This document shows positions 1-9,802 of a DNA stretch of 60,578 bases, one piece after another. Location of the stretch: NCBI RefSeq assembly GCF_001707825.1, contig NZ_LYBM01000035.1, positions 1 to 60,578 on the forward strand. Direction: 5' to 3'. The first letter of the stretch is position 1; each line of letters starts with the position of its first letter. The notes below the pieces were generated by a model. It was not told the DNA's origin. It saw nothing but the letters and a program-made list of their open reading frames with translations, and made no database searches. Made by a program: the position numbers and the translations under genes. This stretch comes from Veronia pacifica (GTDB lineage Bacteria > Pseudomonadota > Gammaproteobacteria > Enterobacterales > Vibrionaceae).

Positions 1-711
1 CTTAAAGCGCCGAAGCGAATTAAGATGAAGGTTGCTGGGATACTATCTCTCGGTGGGCAGCTTGATCACAGCCTTGCTTTAATCCCCATTTTCAGTGCAC
101 AGAAACATATGGGTTTCGGAAATGCAGTGTCAGGCGTGGCGCTCAGAATGAAAGATCCGTTGAAGGCTCAGCAAGTGATGCGTGATTTTCGCTCACGGCT
201 TACCCAATATGTGTATCTGAAAAGCTGGATTCAGGGCTTTGGTACTTTATATCGCGATATCCAGATGGTCAGAACCATTATGTATCTGGTAATGGTATTA
301 GTGATCGGTGTTGCCAGTTTTAATATCGTATCGACTCTCATGATGTCGGTAAAAGACAGATCGTCAGAAATAGCCATCCTCCGAACCATGGGTGCAGAAG
401 ACAAGCTCATTCGCTCTATATTTGTCTGGCATGGGGCATTATCGGGTATTGCTGGCAGCCTTATCGGCTGTGGATTGGGTGCGTTTCTTGCGCTAAATCT
501 GACTTCTGCCGTCAGTGCGCTGGAAAATCTAATAGGTCATAAATTCCTTTCTGGGGATATCTACTTTATTAATTTTCTCCCCACTGAGTTACATGCGATG
601 GATCTATTGGTGGTGTCAATGACGGCTATCAGCCTGAGCTTGATTGCGACCTGGTATCCGTCAAGCAGAGCGTGCCAGTTGCATCCTGCGTCGGTGTTAA
701 GTGCTAAATAG
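1..711 (+). CDS. lolE: LolE, lipoprotein-releasing permease subunit (5' end outside window)
   Basis: This is the C-terminal 236 residues of an inner-membrane permease of the LolCDE transporter, which extracts outer-membrane lipoproteins from the inner membrane and hands them to LolA. The frame is open to the first base of the window, so the start codon and the N-terminal transmembrane segment and part of the periplasmic domain are missing (E. coli LolE is about 414 residues). Visible are the end of the periplasmic domain (VAGILSLGGQLDHSLALI) and three membrane segments, beginning at RTIMYLVMVLVIG, GALSGIAGSLIGCG and MDLLVVSMTAISL, with the conserved cytoplasmic stretch KDRSSEIAILRTMGA between the first two. 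LolE is preferred to LolC because it is the last gene before an unrelated gene, as in lolCDE operons. Family assignment is firm; the E versus C choice is less so. Confidence 0.88.
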   Translation, partial: LKAPKRIKMKVAGILSLGGQLDHSLALIPIFSAQKHMGFGNAVSGVALRMKDPLKAQQVMRDFRSRLTQYVYLKSWIQGFGTLYRDIQMVRTIMYLVMVLVIGVASFNIVSTLMMSVKDRSSEIAILRTMGAEDKLIRSIFVWHGALSGIAGSLIGCGLGAFLALNLTSAVSALENLIGHKFLSGDIYFINFLPTELHAMDLLVVSMTAISLSLIATWYPSSRACQLHPASVLSAK

Positions 712-803
712 ACTGGCGTGAATACCTAATGTTTTTGTTCAGGGGAACGCGTGACTGAAGTTGGTATTCGGTCGCTTTTTATCTCGACGGGATAGTTTCC
801 GCA

Positions 804-957
804 TTGAAAGTCTAGATGTGAGTTGAATACTGATCGAAACACAAGCAGTGCTGAAAGCAGAAATACGTACTGATAGATAAAGAGACTAACGTTAGCGGAG
901 TGAAAGGGCGGCGATGGGCGCAGTTCGGTATTCCGCTGTCACTGGTCTCTTTTTTCT
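804..957 (+). ncRNA. Candidate small RNA with its own promoter and terminator
   Basis: A TTGAAA (804-809) and AATACT (826-831) pair, 16 bases apart, could be a sigma-70 promoter. About 120 bases downstream lies a nested structure: AAAGAGAC (879-886) pairs with GTCTCTTT (945-952), AGCGGA (894-899) pairs inside it with TCCGCT (932-937), and the outer helix runs straight into a T-rich tail (949-957). No credible protein is encoded here. It could also be only a long read-through terminator for lolE. No known RNA family was recognised. Confidence 0.35.
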
Positions 958-1344
958 TTAAGTTTGAGCCTCAGTCGAGGCTTGGCGAAACCTTTCTATT
1001 CACGTCCCTCAATATCGGATCCACAGCTTAGCTCTGTTGCTCTATCAAAATTACATATTCTAGGAAGTCACATTACTCTGTTAGGAGCACTTGTGGTGTT
1101 TAATGACTATTTTCTCATCACCTTTTCTTCTTCACATTTAGTTCACAAGCCGTTTGATAGATTACTTAGTACTTTCTTTTGCGGTCAAGCAAGGTGAAAT
1201 TAACTGTTATCAAGATACGTCTAGTTATCTATAACATCATTTTTATCAATTCTGTGACCGTAATATTGAAGATTACCTTAATTGTTTTAAAAATAATGAT
1301 TGGCTTTGAGAATGAATAATAATATGGGTTATATAAAAATGTAC

Positions 1345-1957
1345 TAGAAGAAATTTATAGTATCTATAACCGTCGCTTTAATCATATTGGACATTATCTG
1401 GTATAACATTTGGGGACTAGAGCCGTATCAAGTGACACCAGAAGTTATTACTAATAGATATAGTTATCAAATCATTGATACAAATATGTAAATGGATAAA
1501 ATATCAGAGAACGATTTTTATTTTATCTTTACCAGCTTTGATGGAGAAACAGTTATTAGTCGAATAAAATATATTAATTTTTATATAAAGTAGTGACCAA
1601 ATTAAGCTACCAATTCTTATTGGTGTTCACGGGATGAGCCGAAGTAGAAATCTATGGTGGGATGACAGCTTTAAAGGATAGCAAACGTAGTGAAGGATGA
1701 AAAACTATGGTTCGTTACAGCTAATGATGATGAGTATGCGACAGTATCAGAAAATAAAGCGTCATTCGAAATGTTTGATACCGAGAATAAAAAACATATT
1801 AGCTTCGATAGTGGGAATATATTACCAGAATGCTACTATAAATATCTTTCGGGATGGTTTAAGAAGATTTAATAGATGAGAAATCGTCATTTATTTATCC
1901 CTTATTTGAAAACACTGGGGGGAAACATATTATTCTATTTGCTAGAACTTATCGCTG
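1345..1957 (+). pseudogene. Decayed gene of unknown function, broken by stops and frameshifts
   Basis: Protein-like sequence runs through this stretch in alternating frames. Frame 1 (1345-1593) reads a hydrophobic N-terminus (KKFIVSITVALIILDIIWYN) and then EPYQVTPEVITNRYSYQI, interrupted by a TAA. Frame 2 from 1595 gives LPILIGVHGMSRSRNLWW. Frame 1 again at 1690-1872 gives KDEKLWFVTANDDEYATVS, and frame 2 to the TGA at 1955-1957 gives SSFIYPLFENTGGKHIILF. Together this looks like one single-pass membrane or secreted protein of about 190-200 residues that has lost its frame three times. The 60-residue piece at 1690-1872 could be called a gene on its own but lacks a ribosome site. No family recognised. 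Confidence 0.5.
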
Positions 1958-2220
1958 ACACTATATTTATTCTTTATATTATCAATGAGATGATGTCTCT
2001 TCTTTATCAAATTAAAAATAGCATCCAATGATAGAGGTTTATTTACCATAACAGTTTCTTGTAATTATCTTATCTGTTATTAACAGTCTCTGGGATATGA
2101 CTAACATATCTTATTAGTAGCAATATACGTATTATTTTTAAAGAGAATATTATTACGCGCTGAGTATTATCGCCTTTTATCAACGGGCACATAGGTGGCA
2201 TAAAAATGTTTAGTTTTGCC

Positions 2221-2255
2221 AGGAGTTAACACTCAATTTTGGAATCCTAACTCCT
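2221..2255 (-). terminator. Weak stem-loop after the DUF2062 gene
   Basis: AGGAGTTA (2221-2228) pairs with TAACTCCT (2248-2255) just beyond the end of the minus-strand DUF2062 gene. There is no good T-run on either side, so termination is uncertain. Confidence 0.3.
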
Positions 2256-2277
2256 GACGCATCAGAACCTATGAACT

Positions 2278-2802
2278 CTAGCTCGCGTTTTCGGATCGGC
2301 GGCGACGCTTTTTCCAACTTCTTACAACCGAGTATCTCCAGAGTGCCTGAATACCAAAGTAACCAGCAAGACCGAAAAAGACGCTACAAATTAAGCAACC
2401 CAGTAAGAAGGGAGGGCCAATATGTCCCATTTGGTTAAACAAAAACTCCCAGGTCAACTCAAAGTGGAATGGATATTCCGGCGTATTCAGGATCCACGCC
2501 CCAAGCAGATATACGAGATAAAACATGACTGGCATTGTCACTGGGTTACTGATCCAAACCAATGCAACGGAGAGTGGCAGATTAACACCAAACATAATAG
2601 CGGCGCCGGCGGCCATGATCATCTGTGTTGGGAGAGGAACGAAAGCCATAAAAAGGCCTACCGCAAAAGCGCCCGACGCAGAGCGTCGATTGAGGCACCA
2701 GAGATTTGGGTCATAAAGCAGGTTTCCAAATATCTTGAGTGCTTTTTGCTCCCTTATCACATCGTGTTTCGGGAGAAAGCGCTTTATCATATTTTTTGGC
2801 AT
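2278..2802 (-). CDS. DUF2062 domain membrane protein
   Basis: A 174-residue inner-membrane protein of the DUF2062 family. The diagnostic core is the first long hydrophobic hairpin at about residues 43-100 (SGAFAVGLFMAFVPLPTQM, then WISNPVTMPVMFYLVYLLG), with a further membrane segment near residues 131-152 and a basic C-terminus (RSWKKRRRRSENAS). The molecular function of this family is not established. It is transcribed away from comEC, with only 32 bases between the two start codons, so each promoter must lie close to or inside the other gene. A DUF2062 gene near comEC is a common arrangement in Vibrionaceae (from memory). The start ATG at 2802 was chosen because it gives the usual length. 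Confidence 0.85.
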   Translation of the reverse strand: MPKNMIKRFLPKHDVIREQKALKIFGNLLYDPNLWCLNRRSASGAFAVGLFMAFVPLPTQMIMAAGAAIMFGVNLPLSVALVWISNPVTMPVMFYLVYLLGAWILNTPEYPFHFELTWEFLFNQMGHIGPPFLLGCLICSVFFGLAGYFGIQALWRYSVVRSWKKRRRRSENAS

Positions 2803-2834
2803 AACTTAAATTTTGTCTCTACAAGGCTGAAAAG

Positions 2835-5084
2835 ATGCTTTGGATCGCCGTAGGAGTCATTACGGCTGTTTTTGCTCATCGGTATTGGCCATATGTCCCT
2901 GATGGCACTGCGCTCTCCTTAGTCGTCATTGTGATATGTTTATATCTGCCGGGCAAATTCTCAAAATTTATCGCAGGCTTGATAATTGGTTCTGTGGTCA
3001 CTGCTTATATAGTAGGCAACCACGTCGAAAAAATCCGCACCAGCACTGACGAGCGCAAGCATACTACCATAGTCGCTAAAGTTGGCAGTCTTTTTACAGC
3101 GGAAAACTTCTCAGTAAATAAGATTTTTGTTGTAAATCAGATTAATGATAAGGTTTTTAACGCTGTCAATGGTCCGACGGTCCGATTGTTTACTGACTTA
3201 CCCTTTCAATTTAAGCAAGGAGAAAAATGGCAATTAACGGTCAAACTTCGGGAGCCTTTTGGTCGCCTTAATGAGGCTGGATTTGATACAGAGCTTTACT
3301 TTCTTGCTAATCATATCCATGCAAAAGGGTCGATTGTCGAGGCTGAGAAGATTGATGATACAGTCAGTTTAAGACAGTCTACCTATGATAAGTCCTACCC
3401 AATATTATCGACCATGCAGCATCAATCATTACTGACTGCCATGGCTTTCGGCAATCGGGACTTAATCACCCAAAATGAGTGGAATGTTCTTCGGGACAGC
3501 GGTATTGCACATCTTATTGCTATATCAGGGCTACATATTGGGCTGGCATACTGGTTTGGAACACTGTTGGGTAAGATAGTTCAAGGAACGGCTGGAGAAA
3601 AACCACGGTTAATTTGGTTTCCTCTCTGGGCTGGCGTCATCGTAGCAGCAACGTATACTTGGCTGTCCGGTTTTTCTATTCCTGCTGTCAGAGCGCTGAC
3701 TGCCGTTGTGTGCTTTGTTCTTCTGCGTCGGATGAGTGTTAATCTCTCACCGGTATCCACCTTCATTTTCATTCTCGCTGCATGCCTGTTGATGGATCCT
3801 TTATCTGTTTACTCTATGAGTTTTTGGCTATCGTTTGGTGCAGTATTTGTGCTGTGTCTGACCGCATACTGTCCAAATCAATCTGACTCTAAAAGCCCGA
3901 AAAATTTAGCGAGTATCTATAGTGGCAAGTTAGCGGCGCTGTTTCGTATGCAAGTCTTGCTCACTGTGGGCATGGCTCCTATTGTTGTGTACTTTTTTCA
4001 AGGTATTTCACTCTATTCTTTGCCTATAAACCTTGTCGTGGTTCCTCTGGTAAGCTTATTGACAGTCCCGCTGACCTTGCTTGCTCTGATCACACTGCCG
4101 TTTCCGCCTCTCAGTGAGTTTTTATGGCAACTGGCAGATATCTCACTCAAACCGGTATGGGATCTTGCGAGTCTCGCCAGGGGAAATTGGTTGGAAGCAC
4201 CCAACATAGAGGCGTCTTGGTTACTGTTGTTGGTATTATTGGTCAGTACGCTCTTATTTCTTCCTGTCCGAAACTGGCTGATTGTTATTTTAGTTATGAC
4301 GGTGACCCTGATCGGTTGGCGTGAAAAAAGTCCGGATAAGGGACAATGGCGGTTAACCATGTTAGATGTTGGTCATGGCCTGGCCATCATTATTGAGAAA
4401 AATAAAAAAGCGATACTTTATGACACGGGTAACCGGTGGCGTCAGGGCAGTGTAGCGGAATCCATCATAGGGCCAGTGTTGGAGGGGAGAGGAATTGATT
4501 CGCTGGACGGTTTGATTTTGAGTCATGCGGATAGTGACCATGCTGGTGGGGCAGACTGGATTGAGCAGCGGTTCGCACCGAAATGGAAGCGCAGCAGTAG
4601 CAGAAAGAGGGATTATCTTCCTTGCATTGAGGGTGAAGAATGGCATTGGCAATCTTTAACCTTTAAGGTCATCTGGCCACCGAATGTATCATCAAGGGCA
4701 GGTAACAAGGATTCATGTGTTATTAAAGTATCAGATGGGATCTCCTCAATACTGTTAACTGGAGATGTCACTATTTCAGGCGAGAAGAAAATAATCGAAA
4801 AATACAACAACATTCAATCAGATATTATTACTGTTCCACATCATGGTAGTAAAACATCATCGTCAATTGCGTTTTTGAATCATATTGAGCCAGAGTTAGC
4901 GATAAACTCCTCAGCAAGATATTCGCCTTGGCGAATTCCTTCACCACTTATCATTGATCGATATAATAGTCAGGGAATAAGTTGGCTGGATACATCTCAA
5001 TCAGGTCAAATCGATATTTACTATTCGACCTCAGGCTGGCAAGTCACAACGTTGCGAAATCAAAAGGCCCTTTTGGTATCGTGA
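2835..5084 (+). CDS. comEC: ComEC/Rec2 DNA-uptake channel protein
   Basis: A 749-residue polytopic membrane protein, the inner-membrane channel that carries single-stranded DNA into the cytoplasm in natural transformation. The N-terminal part has two to three membrane segments followed by a soluble OB-fold-like region (about 70-190). The competence domain, with its many membrane helices (about 195-480), starts near MAFGNRDLI and GIAHLIAISGLHIGLAYW. A C-terminal metallo-beta-lactamase-like domain follows (about 508-740), with MLDVGHGLAIIIE, the ligand motif SHADSDHAGG, LLTGDV and VPHHGSKTSSS. The full domain set and length are normal for gammaproteobacterial ComEC. The ATG at 2835 is preceded by AAGG. 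A bidirectional terminator follows the stop codon. Confidence 0.95.
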   Translation: MLWIAVGVITAVFAHRYWPYVPDGTALSLVVIVICLYLPGKFSKFIAGLIIGSVVTAYIVGNHVEKIRTSTDERKHTTIVAKVGSLFTAENFSVNKIFVVNQINDKVFNAVNGPTVRLFTDLPFQFKQGEKWQLTVKLREPFGRLNEAGFDTELYFLANHIHAKGSIVEAEKIDDTVSLRQSTYDKSYPILSTMQHQSLLTAMAFGNRDLITQNEWNVLRDSGIAHLIAISGLHIGLAYWFGTLLGKIVQGTAGEKPRLIWFPLWAGVIVAATYTWLSGFSIPAVRALTAVVCFVLLRRMSVNLSPVSTFIFILAACLLMDPLSVYSMSFWLSFGAVFVLCLTAYCPNQSDSKSPKNLASIYSGKLAALFRMQVLLTVGMAPIVVYFFQGISLYSLPINLVVVPLVSLLTVPLTLLALITLPFPPLSEFLWQLADISLKPVWDLASLARGNWLEAPNIEASWLLLLVLLVSTLLFLPVRNWLIVILVMTVTLIGWREKSPDKGQWRLTMLDVGHGLAIIIEKNKKAILYDTGNRWRQGSVAESIIGPVLEGRGIDSLDGLILSHADSDHAGGADWIEQRFAPKWKRSSSRKRDYLPCIEGEEWHWQSLTFKVIWPPNVSSRAGNKDSCVIKVSDGISSILLTGDVTISGEKKIIEKYNNIQSDIITVPHHGSKTSSSIAFLNHIEPELAINSSARYSPWRIPSPLIIDRYNSQGISWLDTSQSGQIDIYYSTSGWQVTTLRNQKALLVS

Positions 5085-5134
5085 GGCATTACTTTCGATG
5101 TCGAGTTACAGAAATTGGGCATTAAAGGGTAAAT

Positions 5135-5169
5135 AAAAAGAGGAACAAAGTTAATCTGCTCCTCTTTTT
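5135..5169. terminator. Bidirectional terminator between comEC and the acyl-CoA synthetase
   Basis: AAAAAGAGGAACA near 5135-5147 is nearly the reverse complement of TGCTCCTCTTTTT at 5157-5169. The A-run and T-run on the two sides let it serve the convergent genes on both strands. Confidence 0.75.
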
Positions 5170-5182
5170 GCAAGTGATAAAG

Positions 5183-7027
5183 TTAGAGCTGTTGCCAGAG
5201 TTCTTTTTGCGACACGAGGTCTGGCGTGAGCTTTATATATTTATTGTTATTCGGGCTGAGGAAATAAATAGGATCATTCACTTTCCTAACATCAAATCCA
5301 TCATTTTTTAAACCAGACTTCTGATATTTAAATGTACTGGTTAATTGAACTTCATTAATAAATCTGACAAATACAGGTACTGCATAGGCTGGCATTAATG
5401 ATGCTATGTGACGGTGGAACTTATCAAGGTCAAAGCGTTCTGCGGGAGTATCCTCACTGAGCTTTATCGCTGCCATTCCCGCTCTGCCATCACAATCTGG
5501 AACCTTTACGCCATAAACAATGGCATGCTCAATTGACTGTTCGCATCGATTGAATTCCATAATGCTACTTTCAACTTCAACGGTGCAGACATTTTCTGCT
5601 CGCCACCTAAAGGTGTCGCCCATTCTGTCCTCAAAGAAGATATGTCGAAAGCCCATCAGGTGAACCATATCCCCGGTATTAAAATAGGCATCGCCGTCCT
5701 TAAATACATCACGATAAATAGCCTTGTTGGTCTGCGTTTTTTCTGTGTAGCCGTCAAAAGGGTGTAGCTTTGTGATTTCGGCGAGTAGCAGGCCTTTATC
5801 ACCGGGCTTCTGTTTGATCATCCGGCCTTTTGAATCGCGAACAGGAGCGTCTTCATCCGTATCATATTTAACAACAGCAAAGGGGTTAACGGATAAGCCG
5901 ATCGTACCATCCAAGTTTAATGCATTGAAAAAGGCCGCATTTCCTTCACTGGACGCATAAAATTCACAGATTTGCTCAACACCGAAGCGGTCCTTAAATT
6001 CCATCCATATATCCCGCCGTAAACCGTTTCCGATCATTTTGGTCATCTTATGGTCTTTTTCGCCGCTATGAGGTTCCGCGTTAAGAAGAAACCGGCAAAT
6101 CTCACCGACATATCCAAAAGCGGTGATATTGTTTTCTTTCACATCAGGCCAAAAACGTGAAAGGCTGAATTTTCGTCTTATCACTGCCTGTGCACCACCT
6201 GCGATAACGGATGTCATGCAAACAACCATGGCTGTCGCGTGATAAATCGGTAGCACGATGTAGAGACTGTCATCCTTTTTCAATCTGAGGCCACTCAAGC
6301 CAAACGCACAGTAGGCTTTAAGCCAACGGCCATGAGAAATCACCGATGCTTTTGGCATACCCGTGGTGCCAGACGTGTAGATGTAAAAGCATGCGTCTTT
6401 GGCGACGGTGGGGTCACTAATAACAGGCTCGCTTTCAGGGTTATCTGAACACAGCAAATCAAAGGCTGTTTTGCCTTGTTGTTCAATAGAAGGCGCGTTA
6501 TCGCGTTCGCCACGGTACTCAATGTATTCTTGTGGGACATCTTGCAGCTTGTGTTGAACGTCTGAGATTGCCTCGATGAAGTGGTGATGGGCAATAATGA
6601 TGTGTGGCTGAGCAAGGCCAACACAATGCGCAAGAGAGTCTTTCCTTAATGAGGTGTTAATAAGTGCGCTTATTGCACCAATCTTGCTCAATGCGTACGA
6701 CATTGCCATTTGTTCCGTGCTGTTTTCCAGCATAAGAACGACTTTGTCGCCTTTCTTAATTCCACGCGCCTGAAATTGATGAGCCAGACGGTTTACCCAA
6801 TTATTAAAATCCTGATAGCTGTGTTTGCTATATTCATCGCTGATAAATGGACGGGACTTTTGTTTTTTAACTTGTTTAACGAACAACTGAGTGTAATTAA
6901 ATTCCTTATCACTCGGTGTCAGCCTTAGCCTTAATAGTGCCTCGATCAATTTGGGTGCATCGGGGATAATCGAGGGAACACGCTTTAGTATGTCAAAAAT
7001 ACTGAGCACGTCGGTATTTTTTGCCAT
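5183..7027 (-). CDS. Long-chain/very-long-chain acyl-CoA synthetase (FATP/FadD6-like)
   Basis: A 614-residue adenylate-forming enzyme that would activate long-chain fatty acids to acyl-CoA through an acyl-AMP. The AMP-binding domain spans about residues 55-490. The P-loop YIYTSGTTGMPKA is at 215-227, YASSEGNAAFFN is the second nucleotide motif, and YFNTGDMV with FEDRMGDTFRWRAENV is the hinge and ribose-binding region. The order and the motif GDTFRWRAENV match the FATP-like subgroup (proteobacterial FadD6-like proteins) rather than classical FadD. It is a single gene on the minus strand, lying between comEC and the msbA operon, where most relatives have none. The start ATG at 7027 is preceded by a GGAG-like site. 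Substrate specificity cannot be read from sequence. Confidence 0.88.
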   Translation of the reverse strand: MAKNTDVLSIFDILKRVPSIIPDAPKLIEALLRLRLTPSDKEFNYTQLFVKQVKKQKSRPFISDEYSKHSYQDFNNWVNRLAHQFQARGIKKGDKVVLMLENSTEQMAMSYALSKIGAISALINTSLRKDSLAHCVGLAQPHIIIAHHHFIEAISDVQHKLQDVPQEYIEYRGERDNAPSIEQQGKTAFDLLCSDNPESEPVISDPTVAKDACFYIYTSGTTGMPKASVISHGRWLKAYCAFGLSGLRLKKDDSLYIVLPIYHATAMVVCMTSVIAGGAQAVIRRKFSLSRFWPDVKENNITAFGYVGEICRFLLNAEPHSGEKDHKMTKMIGNGLRRDIWMEFKDRFGVEQICEFYASSEGNAAFFNALNLDGTIGLSVNPFAVVKYDTDEDAPVRDSKGRMIKQKPGDKGLLLAEITKLHPFDGYTEKTQTNKAIYRDVFKDGDAYFNTGDMVHLMGFRHIFFEDRMGDTFRWRAENVCTVEVESSIMEFNRCEQSIEHAIVYGVKVPDCDGRAGMAAIKLSEDTPAERFDLDKFHRHIASLMPAYAVPVFVRFINEVQLTSTFKYQKSGLKNDGFDVRKVNDPIYFLSPNNNKYIKLTPDLVSQKELWQQL

Positions 7028-7953
7028 GGCTTTTTTTCTCCTTGTATACCGTCAGTCCATTTCAGAAACGTGGCGAAATTCACGTAAGAAAAGCACTCTG
7101 AGCTCACCCGCTATTAACAGGAAGCTTGAGTATGTTGTTAATCTGTTAAACCAGCGGTCTAGCGCCACCTAGGCAATGAGTAAGTCATTAACATTAAGAA
7201 TGCGAAGTATGTTCACATGAAGAGTAATGTGGTCTAACCTCAGCTGAAAATGTTGGATAAAATCCAAAATTTCTCTTTCTCACTGGAAATACCCAATTTC
7301 TCTATGAAATTTGCCCATTACTTCTAATATTTTTCATTAACTCTTTGCTGGTCATACCACTAAAGACTATATGGAAAAATTTGATTGAGCAATCAATGAA
7401 CACATTCCGTTGTATCGGCTATGAGAATTTATTGAAGTAAAGGCTCGATAACACGAGGTTAAGGGTATGTTGCAACGTGTGGTGTTGGCTAATTAAAAAA
7501 TATTCAGCATTGAGGGTGTTCATTAACACAACCCAATGGAAAAGAACTTTCTGTTGTTATTATGTTGCTCGTCACTGAGTCGGCATCTCACAAACTTTGG
7601 AATATTGCTCAGAGCAACTTGGCGATTCAAAAGTGATAAAAGCTCGAGTAATTTTCTGGGAAAACGAAAAGAATGGACAATGAACATTATTGACATGGTG
7701 TCTAAATTAATGTGTTTCCTTTTTAGATGACTTATTTCGATACATTAGATGTTGAAATAACCGTCGGGTAACTGAAAAGGAGGAAAATGCTCATATCAAA
7801 ACACTAAAAATTTGTTTGTTTTCTCTGCACTTCTGGAGTGAAATTTCAGCAAATATTTCTTGATAAGTCAGGATCAATGAAGATGTTTGGTAAGGTTGCA
7901 CTATAAAGAGTAGAATGCCCGCACTTGCACTCGCACTAACCTAACTGAAACGA
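7028..7953. other. 926-base non-coding stretch upstream of msbA
   Basis: This gap separates the divergent acyl-CoA synthetase and msbA genes. It is A+T-rich, with only short unsupported reading frames (such as 7536-7730, which lacks a ribosome site and any family resemblance). It should hold the promoters of both flanking genes, but no confident promoter, operator, repeat or RNA structure was seen. Confidence 0.5.
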
Positions 7954-9797
7954 ATGACAAAATACCAAGATAGATCGACGTGGGATACCTTTAAGCAACT
8001 CTGGCCAACGGTTGCTAACTACAAAGCAGGTCTGATTGTTGCAGTAATTGCGCTGATACTAAATGCGGCCTGTGATGTCATGATGACTGCGATGTTACAG
8101 CCCCTGTTGGATAATGGGTTTATTCAGGGGGGTAAAACCGCAGCTGTAGAAGCATCTGCCAATCAAGCCAGTTCCTCCTTACCTAATGTTGGTGGGCTAA
8201 GTGATTTCAACCTGAGCGGTATATTTACCCAGGCATCGTTGACAGATATCGCCACCTTTATTGTTGTCCTTATTGTCTTACGCGGATTTTCAAGCTTTGC
8301 TTCAACCTATTGTCTGTCGTGGGTTTCGGGTAAGGTCGTCATGGTCATGCGACGCCGATTGTTCAATCATTTTATGAAAATGCCTGTTGGCTTTTTCGAC
8401 AAAGAGTCTTCGGGAGAGTTACTGTCGAGAATTACTTACGACTCTGAGCAAGTATCAGCGGCAACCAGTAATGCATTGATCAACCTCGTCCGTGAAGGGG
8501 CGAACATCATCTTTTTGATGACCCTCATGTTCTGGACCAGCTGGCAGCTATCCGCCATTCTTTTAGTTATTGCACCTATCGTTGCGGTGGCTATAGGCGT
8601 TGTGTCTAAACGTTTCCGTCGTATTTCATCGAATATGCAAGAAGCAATGGGCTCAGTGACCTCCTCTGCGGAACAAATGCTGAAGGGACATAAAGTCGTT
8701 CTTAGCTTTGGTGGACAGGTTGTTGAGAAAGCTCGGTTCGACAAAGTCAGCAACCAAATGCGGCAACAAACGATGAAGCTGGTATCAACGCAGGCAATTG
8801 CCAACCCGGTGATCCAGTTAATCGCCTCAATGGCTCTGGTTGTTGTACTTGTTATGGCTGGTAGTGAATCACTTCAGGGATCACTGACCCCGGGTAGTTT
8901 CGCGGTGGTATTCGGTGCCATGTTTGGTTTAATGCGACCGCTAAAAGCGTTGACTGAAGTAACGTCTCTCTTTCAGCGGGGCATGGCAGCGTGCAACAGC
9001 CTGTTTGAACTGATGGACATGGAAACAGAAAAAGACAAGGGCACGCACTCAGTCGACTCAGTGCGCGGTGAAGTCGCAGTGAAAAATGTTGTTTTCACCT
9101 ATCCGACGAAAGATACACCAGCACTCAAGAATGTCAGCTTCGACTTACCTGCAGGACAAACCTTGGCGTTAGTGGGACGATCAGGATCAGGAAAGAGCAC
9201 CATTGCTAATCTGCTGACCCGTTTTTACGATATTTCCAGTGGCGATATACAGCTCGACGGTGTGAATATTGAGCAGTACACGCTAAAAAATCTCCGAGAG
9301 CACGTGGCAATTGTTTCTCAAAATGTTCACCTTTTTAATGACACCATCGCCAATAACATTGCCTACGCTGCGAGGGTAAATTTACCCGTGAGCAGATAGA
9401 GCATGCTGCCGATCTTGCTTACGCCAAAGACTTCATTAATAAAATGGAGCATGGATTCGACACCGTGATCGGTGAAAATGGCGTCAGTTTATCAGGTGGT
9501 CAAAGGCAACGACTGGCGATAGCCCGTGCGTTACTTAGAAATGCGCCAGTGCTTATTCTTGATGAGGCTACCTCCGCACTGGATACTGAATCTGAACGCG
9601 CTATCCAAGCAGCCCTAGATGAACTTCAAAAAGATAAGACGGTTCTGGTTATCGCTCACAGGCTGTCTACCATTGAAAATGCCGATCAAATTCTGGTGGT
9701 TGAAGAAGGCGAGATTGTTGAACGTGGTGATCACGCATCTCTGATTGCACTTGATGGAGCATACGCCCAACTGCACCGCATTCAATTTGGAGAGTAA
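7954..9797 (+). CDS. msbA: MsbA lipid A/phospholipid flippase, with one-base frameshift
   Basis: MsbA is a half-size ABC exporter that flips core-lipid A across the inner membrane. The six-helix membrane domain covers about residues 20-335, and the ATPase domain carries Walker [10 protein letters not shown] at 408-416 and the Q-loop [11 protein letters not shown]. The frame then breaks near 9372: inserting one G restores [20 protein letters not shown], and the second piece (from about 9375, open to 9797) carries the signature LSGGQRQR, Walker [12 protein letters not shown] and the H-loop VIAHRLST. The repaired protein would be 614 residues, about 30 more than E. coli MsbA, mostly from a longer first periplasmic loop (about 48-95). 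It heads an operon with lpxK, ycaR and kdsB. The break separates Walker A from the signature, so the gene would be dead if the frameshift were real. Confidence 0.93.
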
Positions 9798-9802
9798 ACG
9801 CG

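Noticed and set aside
964-1197. 77-residue open frame after lolE
   Set aside because: No ATG or ribosome site, no protein-like pattern, and it starts at the end of the candidate RNA's T-rich tail.
7536-7730. 64-residue open frame upstream of msbA
   Set aside because: No ribosome site, composition like random A+T-rich DNA, no recognisable motif.
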